Source: Mantis religiosa
Lineage: Eukaryota > Arthropoda > Insecta > Mantodea > Mantidae
DNA length: 64,000 bases
Assembly (NCBI GenBank): GCA_030765055.1
Contig: CM060947.1
Span: forward strand, 50,945,875-51,009,874
Direction of reading: 5' to 3'
Under the pieces are notes generated by a model. That model saw nothing but the letters and a program-made list of their open reading frames with translations, had not been told where the DNA came from and searched no databases. Each line of letters starts with the position of its first letter. The first letter of the stretch is position 1. Shown here in pieces: positions 22,150 to 32,176 of the stretch. The translations under genes and the position numbers were made by a program.

Positions 22150-22962
22150 GCTATGTAAAAACTGAAGCTGCTGACAGTGAATTAAACTAGGTTATTAATA
22201 ATAACTAAGCACTAGTAAAACCACTTCACTATTTACTTATCTTATTTAAATCCTGGGACCGGTTTCAAAGCAAAACATCTTCTTTATCCTCAACCACTCA
22301 GCTTGACACCCACTAATAGACTTACTGATTGACTGACCTTGACCACTACCGGATTTTGAAGAATAGCACCTTATCTAACTGCCATGTTAACTGTTTAGAA
22401 TGCGATAAGATCTATATTGGTAGGATCAAGCGAAATTTAGAAACCAGAGCGAAGGAACATTTTAGAAATATTAAATATACACAGACAGAGAAATCGGCAG
22501 TGGCTGATTACTTTTGGTCATATAATCATGAAGTAAATCCAGAAGTTAAATTATTGAAACAATTGAAAGAACCGATATATTTAATGGTTTGGGAGAAGAT
22601 GTTTATTTTGAAAAATAAGGATCGCGTAATGAATTTTGATATCCCTCCAATAGATGTCATCAATAAGTTTGTGTTGTCTCCGGTAGATGGCAGTTAGATA
22701 AGGAGCTATTCTTCAAACTACGGTAGTGGTCAAGGTCAGTCAGTCAGTCAGTTAGTGGCTGAGTGTCAAGGTGAGTGGCTGAGGATGAAGAAGATGTTTT
22801 GCTTCGAAACCGGTACCAGGATTTAAATAAGATAAGTAAATAGTGAAGTGGTGTATAGAAAATGAGTAGTTGTCAAACATTTTTATGATTACTCCCTCAG
22901 ATGAGATGTTCTTCATATCCCCATAGTGAAGTGGTGTTACTAGTGTTTAGTTATTATTAATA
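22150..22962 (+). mobile_element. Penelope-like element, 5'-truncated, with long inverted arms and 11-bp target duplication
   Basis: The insertion in the Tc1-like element is bounded by agaaagaaacg at 22139-22149 and 22963-22973. A left arm (22192-22385) and a right arm (22687-22962) are inverted copies of each other, matching at ttattaataataacta, TCCTGGGACCGGTTTC, GCAAAACATCTTCTT and CTTGACCACTACCG. The right arm has about 85 bp more, between two copies of ccacttcactat; the left arm has lost that part by recombination between this short direct repeat. Between the arms lies a GIY-YIG coding end. Penelope-like elements are known for terminal pLTRs in direct or inverted arrangement and for 5' truncation, which fits. 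Confidence 0.85.
22329..22697 (+). pseudogene. GIY-YIG endonuclease domain, C-terminal end of a Penelope-like reverse transcriptase ORF
   Basis: An open frame of 122 codons. Residues from about 20 are CHVNCLECDKIYIGRIKRNL, then ETRAKEHFRN and SAVADYFWSYNHEV: the C-x2-C, Y-I-G, R-x3-H/E and H blocks of the GIY-YIG nuclease that Penelope-like elements carry after their reverse transcriptase to cut target DNA. The first ~19 codons come from the inverted arm and are not part of the original protein. The reverse transcriptase is absent. The C-terminus (ending SPVDGS, stop at 22695-22697) is uninterrupted, suggesting the insertion is fairly recent. Confidence 0.85.
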
Positions 22963-23307
22963 AGAAAGAAACGAGTTGCTTTCGGAAAAGAACATAAACA
23001 CGATGGGTTTGATTTCTGGAAAAAAGGTAGCATTTACTGATAAGAGTCAATTTGAGCTCTTTAAGACAAAAGGGTGACTAATAGTGCAGAATAAAAGGAA
23101 TTGTCAGCTTGAGGAGAAAAATATAACAGCTTCTCTTAAACATGGAGGCTGTTCAGTACTTGTCTGGGACTGCATGAGTGCAAAGGTGTGGGGGATTCTT
23201 GGTTTATTGATGGAATTATGAACCGTAAGGTTTATATAAACATCCTAAAAACATATCCAGGAGTTTGAATAATATGGGCGTTTCTGAGGATTATATTTTC
23301 ACACAAG

Positions 23308-23640
23308 GGCGCCGGGGTAGCGCGGTGGTTTCGTTCGCGGCTCCCGTTCTAAGGGTCCCGAGTTCGATTCCCGGCTCTGGGGTTGGCGATTTTAAGTCGG
23401 CCCTATCCACGCCTTCACCTCTGTCTAGCACACGTGAAGTATCCCCTATGCCCAACGTGGTTCGGAGTCCACGGTAAAAACTGTAGGTCCTCTCACCTCA
23501 CCGCCATCTTCACTATCACCCTATCATCGGAGGTAATGGACACCGCCCTCTGGGTGCCTCCACCTGAGAAATGGGTCCGGTCATCACTTGGTGGGGTGAG
23601 GTTACCCCGAAGGCCAAGGTTGCCATGTGGGGAGTGTTAG

Positions 23641-23668
<28 letters not shown>
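23308..23668 (+). mobile_element. SINE-E with (TAAC)n tail and 14-bp target duplication
   Basis: tRNA-like head: GGTAGCGCGGTGGTTTCG (A box, about 23316) and GAGTTCGATTCCCGG (B box, about 23360). A ~250-bp body and a tail of about eight TAAC repeats at 23639-23668 follow. The perfect 14-bp duplication tattttcacacaag at 23294-23307 and 23669-23682 splits the transposase frame just before its second catalytic block. It is the only copy in the window. Confidence 0.93.
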
Positions 23669-23671
<3 letters not shown>

Positions 23672-24030
23672 TTTCACACAAGATAATGAACCAAAACACA
23701 CAGCTCTAGATGCAAGGCTATGGTTGTTGTATAATACTCCACGATGGACGCCGACACCACCGCAATCCCCAGACATGAATCCAATAGAGAATAGGTGGAG
23801 TATACCGGAGAAAAGTATTAGGAATCATCAGATATCTAATATAAACGATCTAAAGAACGCTCTACTAGAGGAATGGTGTAAAATTACAGTGGAAACAACA
23901 CAATCTTTGGTGAAATCCATGCCAAGGAGTTTGCAAGAGATTATAAAGAGGAATGCAGGGCCTACTAAGTACTAACCGTAACATTCTACACCATTTTCAG
24001 TATGCAGATGAATACTTATTTTGCATCTTG

Positions 24031-24637
24031 TCGTATTTTAAGTAGATATGAACAAAGATGCGAATGTTATAGTTCCATAGAATTTTATTTCCTAATTATG
24101 GCTGTGCTCCTTGATATCTTCATACGGTTATCATCACTCAATTTTCCTTCAACATTGAAAAGCTTACGGAACACTACAATTCCACCTTCTCCACACATAT
24201 CTCAAACATAAATATGCAGTAAGGTATAAAAATACAAACCACGGGATTTAATGGTTTATCCTTTTCAGAAGAGTGAGGTGTTATATTTTTTAACAAAGGG
24301 TCATTCAAGTTAAAAATGCGTTCTCAGGTGAAAGCGAATCGAAATAAAATATAATTAGATTTCTTTTGTTGTGAAAATCCGAGCTTTTACGTTTATTCGT
24401 GCACCCGCAATTAAAGTTGAGGATTCAGACAGTAATCCGATTTGACGTCATAGATCCCTTTACACAACGGCTGCGCATTGGAGTGTCATATGTAGCGACA
24501 CACCAGTCTGTATTTAATATTTCCTTTTTGACGCCGTATTATGTCACTTTATCAGTTTCTGGAGCTATTTATGGAATCAAGCTATTTCCCTTTGAGTCAA
24601 GAAAGGTGTAGTTATAAATACAGAAGTACAACATACA
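24031..24637. other. Unassigned DNA between two Tc1-like copies
   Basis: Nothing recognised. The sequence where the lost right terminal repeat of copy 1 should lie shows no match to the family. Confidence 0.5.
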
Positions 24638-26236
24638 CAGATACTCGACAAAGTATTCGTCTAATGCATGAGTTTACGTTTAAGGTTGTATGGGTACTGC
24701 AAAATCATCAGAATAAAGTGCAGCAGGGACGATGTCTTATTTACTGATTAGTGAAAAAAATAATTCAATAAAGAAACATATAGTATCTATTCATATAAAC
24801 ATAGTTAAACATTCAAAAGTAAAGATCTGCAATATAGGATGCAAAATAAGTATTCGTCTGCATACTGAAATGGAGTAGAATGTTACGGTTAGTACTTAGT
24901 ACACCCTCCATTCCTCTTTATAATCTCTTGCATTCTCTTTGGCATGGATTTAACCAAAGATTGTGTTGCTTCCACTATAATTTTACGCCATTCCTCTAGT
25001 ATAGCGTTGGTTTTGGATTCTTTATATTATATATCTGATGATTGTTAACATTTTTGTCCAGTATACCCAACAAATTTTGTATTGGATTCATGTCTGGGGA
25101 CGGCAATGCTGTCGGCATCCAGCGTGAACTACTACACAACAACCATAGCCTTGCATCTAGAGCTGATTATGTTGTGTGAAAATATACTTCTCAAAACCCC
25201 ATATTATTCACACTTCTGGACAGATATGCTTTTAGGATTTTTATATAAACCTTATGGTCCATAATTCCATCAATATAACACAAATCCCCTACAACATTTG
25301 CACTCATGTAGCCCCAGACAAGTATTGAATCGCCTCCATGTTTAACTGAAGTTGTTATATTTTTCTCCTTAAGCTCACCATTCTGGTTTCTCCACACACT
25401 ATTACTCGCCCTTTTGACTTAAGGAGCTCAAATTGACTCCGTCAGTAAATACAACCTTCTTCCAGAAATCAAACCCATTTTATTTATGTTCTTTTGAAAA
25501 AGCAACTCACTGCTTTCTGTTGATTTTACTGATGTATGGTTTACAAGGGGTGTTCGGCCACCATACTCGGCTTCATATGAGCACGTTTCCTATATTTTTG
25601 CTGAAGCGGTCTTTCCTTTTTATGTGTTCAAACTGCAATAGCAAGTTTTGAAGCACTTAATTTAGAATACTATTGACCTTTCTGAGTAACTGTCGTTTCT
25701 CCATCTCGGATAGTCTGCAGGACGACCGTTTCTTAATTGATTTTCGTAAGTTTTGTTTTGAAAAAATCTGCATATAATAGTTTTCATTGTACTGGTAGGT
25801 CTTCAAACGGTTTTCCAATATTTTGAAAATATTTTCATTTTTGAATAATTTGAAGCAAACATCTCTCTCTTCTTTTGTAGTTTCACGACGTTTTCAACCC
25901 ATATTACTTAAATAGCAGTCAACTGAACCGTCAACGACAATGTATGAAATAAAACTTCATTAGAAAAGGGAAAGGGCGTGTGTCAGCGAGTGACCATACC
26001 TGAATACTTTACTTAGACGAATACCTGTTTGTCATCAAATGGGACATGATTTTAAATAACTTAGAGCTGTTTATTAATTAAGCAATATAAGAACCCAAAT
26101 TGTGTTTTATTTTTAAATATATATATATCAACCGATGTAAGGAAATAGTTATTGTTCCTTTCTTATCTATATTTGTCTGATTGTGCCTGTTATATTCTAT
26201 GTGCTGTGATTAGACAAGTACCTTTTCGAGTATCTC
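24638..26236 (-). mobile_element. Tc1-like element, IR/DR type (copy 2), complete length about 1.6 kb
   Basis: Left terminal repeat about 220 bp, with outer AAGTATTCGTCT at 24651-24662 and inner AAGTATTCGTCT at 24848-24859, 197 bp apart. The right terminal repeat, inverted, has inner AGACGAATAC near 26007 and outer ATTAGACAAGTACC near 26210, ending GAGTATCTC before TA at 26237. It lies between unique flanks and is not interrupted by other elements, so its ends define the family for copies 1 and 3. Confidence 0.9.
24889..25902 (-). pseudogene. Tc1-like transposase (DD34E type), copy 2, degraded
   Basis: The minus-strand frame starts at the ATG at 25900-25902 (MG-KRRETT-like) and ends TKY-stop at 24889. 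Readable segments include RNQNGELKEKNITTSVKHGG and VWGYMSANVVGDLCYIDGIM (25191-25397). The later QSPDMNPI-like block near 25085-25100 has lost its E-R-W context (MNPIQNLL). Multiple frameshifts and a small deletion at the Q-D-N block (CAACATAATCAGCTC) remove the second catalytic aspartate. Inactive. Confidence 0.82.
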
Positions 26237-27307
26237 TATTTTAAAATGCAAACTAGACTGATGAAGTTGAGGTAAGTGCATTTCGTCAGCAACTCAGTTT
26301 CTTTGTTGTGAAGATGTCATGACAGCAGACGTAAACCTAAGTGCTTACTGTAATTTCTTTCATTGTGTTGCACTAAACACATATGAATTGAACACTTGAG
26401 GGTGGAATGCAATTTTGAAAGCAAGAAGTTACAGGTAGTGACGAATAGGACTATTCGACGTGCAGCTTATAGACATTGAACCTACAATGATCAAGATGTT
26501 AGAAAATACGGCTAATATTCAATATCTACATAATTTTCAAGTAATTTCAATTCACAATCCCAGTTTTCAAGTCCCCAAAAATCCGCTGTTTTGGTGCACA
26601 ACAAAATAAATTATTTCGTCAGTGCTAATGTTCTTAATTGCATATGCTATATACCTCGCTGAAAATCCTGGGCGGCCAAATCGAGTTTCTTCAGGCAATC
26701 AAAACCTTTTAATTTATCTGACAGCGCTTCTGCTGTTACGTAGCTGTAACCACACATACTTTATAGCAAGTGATCTGTAGATGTATAGAATTGTACGATA
26801 TGAAGGGATATACATGAAGTACAAATTGAAACTCTCGACGAAAGAAATGAAACAACAAAATCTCTCTGGTGGTCATGACAGTCCTTTGAATGTCAAGAGA
26901 TAAGAAGATGTAAAATAAGTATAAGTATTGGAAAATTCAGACAACTAACAAGAAATATCTCTAATGGTTCATTCCCAAAATGCATTTGACATTTTTGTGC
27001 AGTAAAATTTTATCTCTTACGGTTTGACAGCTATGCAAAAGTCATCCAGAATGAAGAAGACTTCTTAAGATATTCTTGGACATCTGGAAACATACGTCTT
27101 ATTTAGCGTGAAAATATCTAAAAAATATAAGTAAGAAAATTTCTAGGTCAATTTTCGAGAAACACAAAATTTGTGGAATTTGTTACTTGAGAAGTGTAGT
27201 CTGAAGTGAAGGGACTTGAATGAAAATCTTGGTGTTGCACCCTTATAATACGTTGAATTTAAATACCAAATTTGGTATTAAATCAACATATAGTTTTTGA
27301 TTTTAGT
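26237..27307. other. Unassigned AT-rich DNA
   Basis: One diverged unit of the 9.7-kb tandem repeat near 26930-26990. No other feature. Confidence 0.5.
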
Positions 27308-28118
27308 TAATTGATGGAAATTAATCATTTCTCCACACTAGCCATATATAGGCTAAGGTTTTTGATAGATAGAGTCAACGTGAAAAATTCAATGTGGATT
27401 TGAACCACGGATCTCCTGGTTTCCATCCAGTCGCTCTAACGCATTGAGCTACCATGGCCGACGTGCCGTCCTGACATTATATTCTCCATTTGACTCGTAC
27501 ATTTCCCCGGTAAACTACTAGGGGCTCCCGCATTCGAGATACACCGTTTGTGGCGACTTACTATCGTAAGTACTTGAGTCCCAGGCTTCATCACTAAACT
27601 CTTTTTATTTTAATTGATTTATGGAAATTAATAATTTCTCCACACTAGCCGTATATAGGCTAAGGTTTTTGATAGATAGAGTCAACATGAAAAATTCAAT
27701 GCCATGGCCGGGATTTCAACCACGGATCTCCTGGTTTCCGTCCAGTCGCTCTAACTCATTGAGCTACAATGGCCAACGGGCCGTCGTGACATTAAATTCT
27801 CCATTTGACTCGTACATTTCTCCGGTAAACCACTAGGGGCTCTCGCATTCGAGATTCGAGATAAAAGGAGTTAAATGATTAAGCCTGGGATTCAAGTACT
27901 TACGATAGTAAGTCGCCACAAACGGTGTATCTCGAATGCCGGAGCCCCAAGTGGTTTAACGGAGAAATGTACGAGTCAAATGGAGAATTTAATGTCAGGA
28001 CGGCACGTTGGCCATGGTAGCTCAATGGGTTAGAGCGAACCGACAGAAACCAGGAGATCCGTGGTTGAAATCCCGACCATGGCATTGAATTTTTCATGTT
28101 GACTCTATCTATATAGGT
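27308..28118. mobile_element. Family-F cluster: two direct units and one inverted unit
   Basis: Unit 1 (minus, about 27308-27590) and unit 2 (minus, about 27605-27870) are direct repeats with matching blocks such as TTTTTGATAGATAGAGTCAAC, GGATTTGAACCACGGATCTCC and GACTCGTACATTTC. Unit 3 (plus, about 27888-28118) is an inverted copy. Its arm is nearly complete against unit 1 (about 225 bp), including GTACTTACGATAGTAAGTCGC, AAATGTACGAGTCAAATGG and CATGGTAGCTCAATGGG. Unit 2 carries a deletion near its inner end. A possible imperfect duplication GTTTT(T)GA lies at 27292 and 28119. The layout parallels 15133-15647 (minus, minus, plus). Confidence 0.82.
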
Positions 28119-28645
28119 TTTGAGTTAAAGTTACTCAGACCGACGCAAGCGCACGCGTGTGCAGATGTGACAATTAGTTGTTTTTTTTCTTCTAAAAATG
28201 CTTTTTATGGATTCATGGGGTTAGAGAGCATGATGTATTCCTGGTGAAATCTCAATTCTCAATTTTTGGATGTAATACAACATTTTGTCCAAGAAGAAGT
28301 AAAAAGACGAACAGAGAAGCAGACGTTTCTACATACTAACACACATGGGCAACTAGTATGTATTTGAAATGCGTATTTGTTTCTGTGAACCAGTTTGTTA
28401 CATGGAATCAATAGAATCATTACTGCTGTTACAAAAACCACACATCCGTGCAATCGCGTGATTCATTTTCAAAGTGCCATAGTTCTCAAGAACTTCCCAA
28501 GCTACACTTAACTTCTCATTCAGTTGATACATTAATATTTACATTTCCTGTTTGCTCTTGGCTGTTTATGTTTTCTGCTTCTTCATATACTGTCTCAAAA
28601 ATTTGACACGAGCACATTTTACGAGGAATTGTCGTAAAGATTTAA
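28119..28645. other. Unassigned DNA
   Basis: Nothing recognised. Confidence 0.5.
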
Positions 28646-29896
28646 TTATCACCCTTTAAAAATGTGATAGAGAGTTTGCCTTGATATGAGCTTATTAGTT
28701 ATTCTCTACGTAGTCATCATCCAGATATACACATTTTTCCCAGCGTTTCTTGACCTTCCGAACACCTTGATTGTAGAATTCTGTAGAATTTGCTTTAAAC
28801 CACTGTTCCACTTCATTAATGACGTCATTTGTGTTGTCAAATCGGCGACCACGCAACGGATTCTTCATTTCCGGGAACAAGAAAACGTCACTTGGTACGA
28901 GATCGGGCATATAAGATGGATACTCTAAGGTCTCAAAGCTACATTCACTTGTTTTGTCAACTGCAACTTGAGATGAATTAGCTGGTGTATTGTCAGCCAG
29001 CGACGAACACCTCTGGAGACCATATCGGGTCGTTTCTTAATCAGAGCTGCTCGTAACTTGTCCAGAAGATTGCAGTAGTATCTACCAGTAATGGTTTGAC
29101 CCTTGGCAAGATAATATGTAAGGATGACTCCACGACAGTCCCAGAAAACTGAAAGCATGACCTTCCCAGCTGGCTTTTACACATTTGCCTCTTTGGAAGG
29201 GGGGGGGGGGAACGACATGTTTCCATTCTATGCTCATGGTTTTTGTCTCTGGATCATACTGATGGATCCAAGATTCATCCATGTTTACCAGACGATCAAA
29301 AACGTCATCTTCATCCTGTTCCAACAGCATCAACATCTGTCTTGAAAAGTCACGCCTTGTTTGCATTTGGAAAGCGGTTAACAAAAGTGGTATCCATCGT
29401 ACAGACAGACACCATAGACTGTGCTGTTCGTCATGAATAATTTTTTACACACTAACATAACTAAGATGTGTCTCATTCTTGATCATTTGGATGGTTGCTC
29501 CTCTGTCTTCCAGTATTAAACACTCCACTTTCTTCACTGTGACAGCAACGTCTGTCATTGGCGGTCTACCAGCTCTTGACTTACCTGTCAGGGACATGTG
29601 ACTAGTTTCAACATTCCTTTTTTACCTAAACAATAGTTTCATACGATGGGCAATCATTTCGTTAAACAGCATTCGTCTCATCATGGATTTCCTGGGCAGC
29701 TTTGACCTTCAAATGCAGGAACTTGATCACACTACGAGCCTCAATTTTCTCCATCTTACACCTCAGTCACTTCTGGCAGTCACTGTAAAAAACAAAAGGA
29801 CTGAAATCACTGAAACTACCAACATTATGTCCCGAGGAATCAATTATGACACTGAAACATCTTCATCACTCTGGCATAAAAACTACCGGGTGATAA
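28646..29896 (-). mobile_element. Mariner-family DNA transposon, about 1.25 kb, degraded
   Basis: A full-length-sized mariner relic. Candidate terminal repeats: TTATCACCC at 28646-28654 and its inverted match GGGTGATAA at 29888-29896, lying 49 bp and 134 bp outside the coding ends. The TA duplication is not clear. The coding content identifies the family. Confidence 0.75.
28695..29754 (-). pseudogene. Mariner transposase, full-length but frameshifted
   Basis: The minus-strand start ATG is at 29752-29754 (MEKIEARSVIKFLHLKVKAA, the N-terminal HTH). Then, in order: GRPPMTDVAVTVKKVE (near 29565), RRDFSRQMLMLLEQDEDDVF and NMDESWIHQYDPETKTMS (near 29275, first aspartate), FWDCRGVILTYYLAKGQTIT (near 29125), LLDKLRAALIKKRP, and finally PDLVPSDVFLFPEMKNPLRG (third aspartate block, near 28895), ending DDYVENN-stop at 28695. 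The span is about 353 codons; mariner transposases are about 345 residues. Several stops and frame changes, and a G-run near 29200, inactivate it. Motif spacing suggests the DD34D class. Confidence 0.88.
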
Positions 29897-30315
29897 ATAA
29901 AATTTTATATAGGCACTACATACTCTTTGAGACTTGTAATATTCGCCTGGTTTAAGTTTTAAATCAGAAGTGCGATTTTATTTTAAACTAGCACACCCCT
30001 TTTATATACAGATGTTGATTTTTAAGCCGTGCGATAATTTAAGAACTTGTTTAAATATTATTCCTAACTCTTCCCATGTGGTATGCTGTGGGGAAAGTCA
30101 AGCAATGATAGGGCACGTTTATAGCGGGAAACCCCCAGCGGACGATTTCTGTTACCTCACATGGTATATGAGTATGTCGATGCAACGAGTGGACCTATAT
30201 ATCTTGCAAAATACAATTTATTTGTTAATGACGCTATCAAGTGCCGGAATCATATCAGTAGCACAAATATGTCGAAGTTTTGTTTCTCTGGCAACCTTGA
30301 GATTATTAGGGCACT
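29897..30315. other. Unassigned DNA between mariner and LINE
   Basis: A short open frame (29970-30329) has no motif. The frame that leads into the LINE from 30161 has unrelated sequence before about 30320. Confidence 0.45.
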
Positions 30316-32176
30316 ACCTAGCAAACTGAGCCACATACTGGCAACACTATCGGAGTTCCAAGCAGGTTTTAGACCGGGCAGGAGAACGTCGGACAACATC
30401 TTTATTATTAAAGCAATTGTACACAAATATATGAGCAATAAAAGGGGAAGGGTATATATGATATTTATTGATCTAGAAAAGGCATTTGATTCTATTAATA
30501 GAGAACCATTGTGGATAAAATTAAGCAGTAAGGGGATAAGTCAGGCATTTATAGAAGTAATTAAAATGATATACCAAGCGAATGAGTTATGTATAAAACT
30601 ACCAGGCAACAAAGTAACTAAATCTATATCGAGTAAGGCAGGAGTACGGCAGGGATGTAAACTTAGTCCAGTATTATTTAATCTTAATATCGATGGAATT
30701 TTAGAGGAGATATCAAGTTGTAGGGCACATTCACCAGTTATTAATAATAAAGAAATACCGGGGCTACTGTTTGCAGATGACCTAGTAGTTGGGTCCATAT
30801 CAAGTGGAGAGCTGAGAAGAGCAATCGAGGCAGCCAATTCTTATTGCAATAAATGGGGTTTGACAGTGAATGAAAACAAAACAAAGATTATGGTCTTCAA
30901 AAAAGGATACAGGTTGCGTAAGGATGAGAAATGGGAAGTTAATAGAAAAGAAATAGAGGTAGTAAGGAGATTTGATTATTTGGGTACAAGGTTGAGTTCA
31001 GATGGCAGCTGGAAAGAACAAAAAAAGATGACTGTGGCAAAAGGTAAAATGGCCATGAGAGTGTTAAGATCATGCTAGAGTAAACTACCGGATATAAATG
31101 TCAAATGGTTGGAGAGGATCTATACGGCAGTAGTAGAAAATAGAATGTTACATGGATTAGAGGTTTGGGGAATAGATGAGGCTTGGAGAGAGACTGATAG
31201 AGTGCATAGATCCTTTTGTAAATACATATTGGGATTACCAATAGCATCACCTAATGGGGCAGCACAATTAGAACTAGGCAGGCATTCTACTAAAACTAAA
31301 ATATTGTCAAGAGCAATGAAATATTTATACAGAATCACTAACTTGGAAGATGGCAATATAATTACAGAATGTTTTCATATTCAAAAGAGAAGTAACTGAA
31401 ATGGGTCTTGGGCACATAAAATGTATGACTTGTTGAAGCAGATAGGTATGGGTCATTCTTGGATAAATGGGTATAGAGGCTTCTGGAAAGAAGTTAAGCT
31501 AAGATTAGAAGATATTGACAGACAAGACGTTTTTGCCAATACAAGTGACAAGAGAGATAAAGACAACCTGGGGGAGGGAAGGATATATAGATATATGTAG
31601 TAAGTTAGGGCGAGAAGGTTTTGCTTGGGCGAGAACAGGAGTGAGAAACTTAAAAGGTATAGGTCCAGAGAGGGAGCTAGATAAATGTCCATTGTGTGGA
31701 GAAGAGGATGCAGATTTCCATTGTATATTAAATTGTAGTCAAACAAAGATATGGAGAGAGCAGGCTTGGCTACGTAAATGGGACAGTTTGGGGGGTGAAG
31801 TAGTAATTAGAAAAATGTTGTCAGTAAAAGGAGAAAAGAACAGGAGAAATACAGGGAATTATTTAGGGAAAGTTAAAGAGAGATGGCTAAGAACAATTAA
31901 GAGAAAAATGTAGAGTGAGATAGGTGAAATGGCAGAAAGTGTAAAAAGGAGCAGAGGGCCTCCACTACACAAAAACCTAGGGTTAGGTGTATGGGGACTG
32001 AATTACTATTCAATGGTGGGCAACATGATAATATGATAGGATTTTCAGGATTTAGGAATATATGGCATATTTCAGTATGGATTTTATAATTGTAATCTTG
32101 ATTTTGTATTTCCATTTGTTGATGTAAAAGGAAATAAATTATTACTATTACTATTACTATTACTATTACTATTACG
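30316..32176 (+). mobile_element. Non-LTR retrotransposon (LINE), 5'-truncated, with hexanucleotide tail
   Basis: The 3' part of a LINE begins in the reverse transcriptase domain near 30320 and ends in a tail of about six ATTACT hexamers at 32140-32176. Repeat-type tails rather than poly(A) are known for CR1/L2/I-like clades, so that grouping is plausible but unproven. An untranslated 3' region of about 220 bp separates the last stop from the tail. Confidence 0.85.
30320..31913 (+). pseudogene. LINE reverse transcriptase and C-terminal domain, lightly damaged
   Basis: RT motifs in order: SEFQAGFRPGRRTSDNIF (about 30353), IFIDLEKAFDSI (motif A aspartates, about 30460), AGVRQGCKLSPVLFNL (about 30640), LLFADDLVVGS (motif C FADD, about 30765), NKTKIMVFKKG (about 30880) and FDYLGTRLSSDG (thumb, about 30970). 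A stop at 31076-31078 interrupts the frame. It continues with LERIYTAVVENRMLHGLEVW (31110), stops again at 31397, and shifts frame near 31560. It then reaches CPLCGEEDADFHCILNC (C-x2-C-x7-H-x4-C zinc knuckle, about 31687) and ends TIKRKM-stop at 31911-31913. No endonuclease is present. With only three lesions, this is the best preserved coding relic in the window. Confidence 0.88.

Larger units (their letters stand above)
21749..23975 (+). pseudogene. Tc1-like transposase (DD34E), copy 1, disrupted
   Basis: It starts at the ATG of MGQKRRETTKQESEMCIRLY (21749), an N-terminal paired-like helix-turn-helix. After the Penelope-like insertion it resumes with KVAFTDKSQFELF (first aspartate, about 23025). 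After the SINE-E insertion come QDNEPKHTALDARLWLLYN (second aspartate, about 23683) and QSPDMNPIENRW (glutamate, about 23765). I count 34 residues between the second D and the E, giving DD34E. It ends ...GPTKY with TAA at 23973-23975. Besides the insertions there are frameshifts (for example the poly(A) stretch at 21839) and stops, so it is dead. Confidence 0.9.
21397..24030 (+). mobile_element. Tc1-like element, IR/DR type (copy 1), carrying two insertions, 3' end lost
   Basis: The left end has the outer direct repeat CAGTATTCGTCTAAT at about 21411 and the inner direct repeat AAGTATTCGTCTAG at about 21608. This is the IR/DR arrangement of some Tc1-like elements such as Sleeping Beauty or Bari-type. 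At the right, only the inner repeat (GATGAATACTT, about 24008) remains, and sequence diverges from the family after about 24030. The element is interrupted by a Penelope-like element (22150-22962) and by SINE-E (23308-23668). Copies of the same family lie at 24638-26236 and 34620-37946, both in the opposite orientation. Confidence 0.88.

Noticed and set aside
27308..28118. CRISPR-like or tandem array of regulatory repeats
   Set aside because: Units are long, unequal, tRNA-like and partly inverted; they are a dispersed mobile repeat in a eukaryote.
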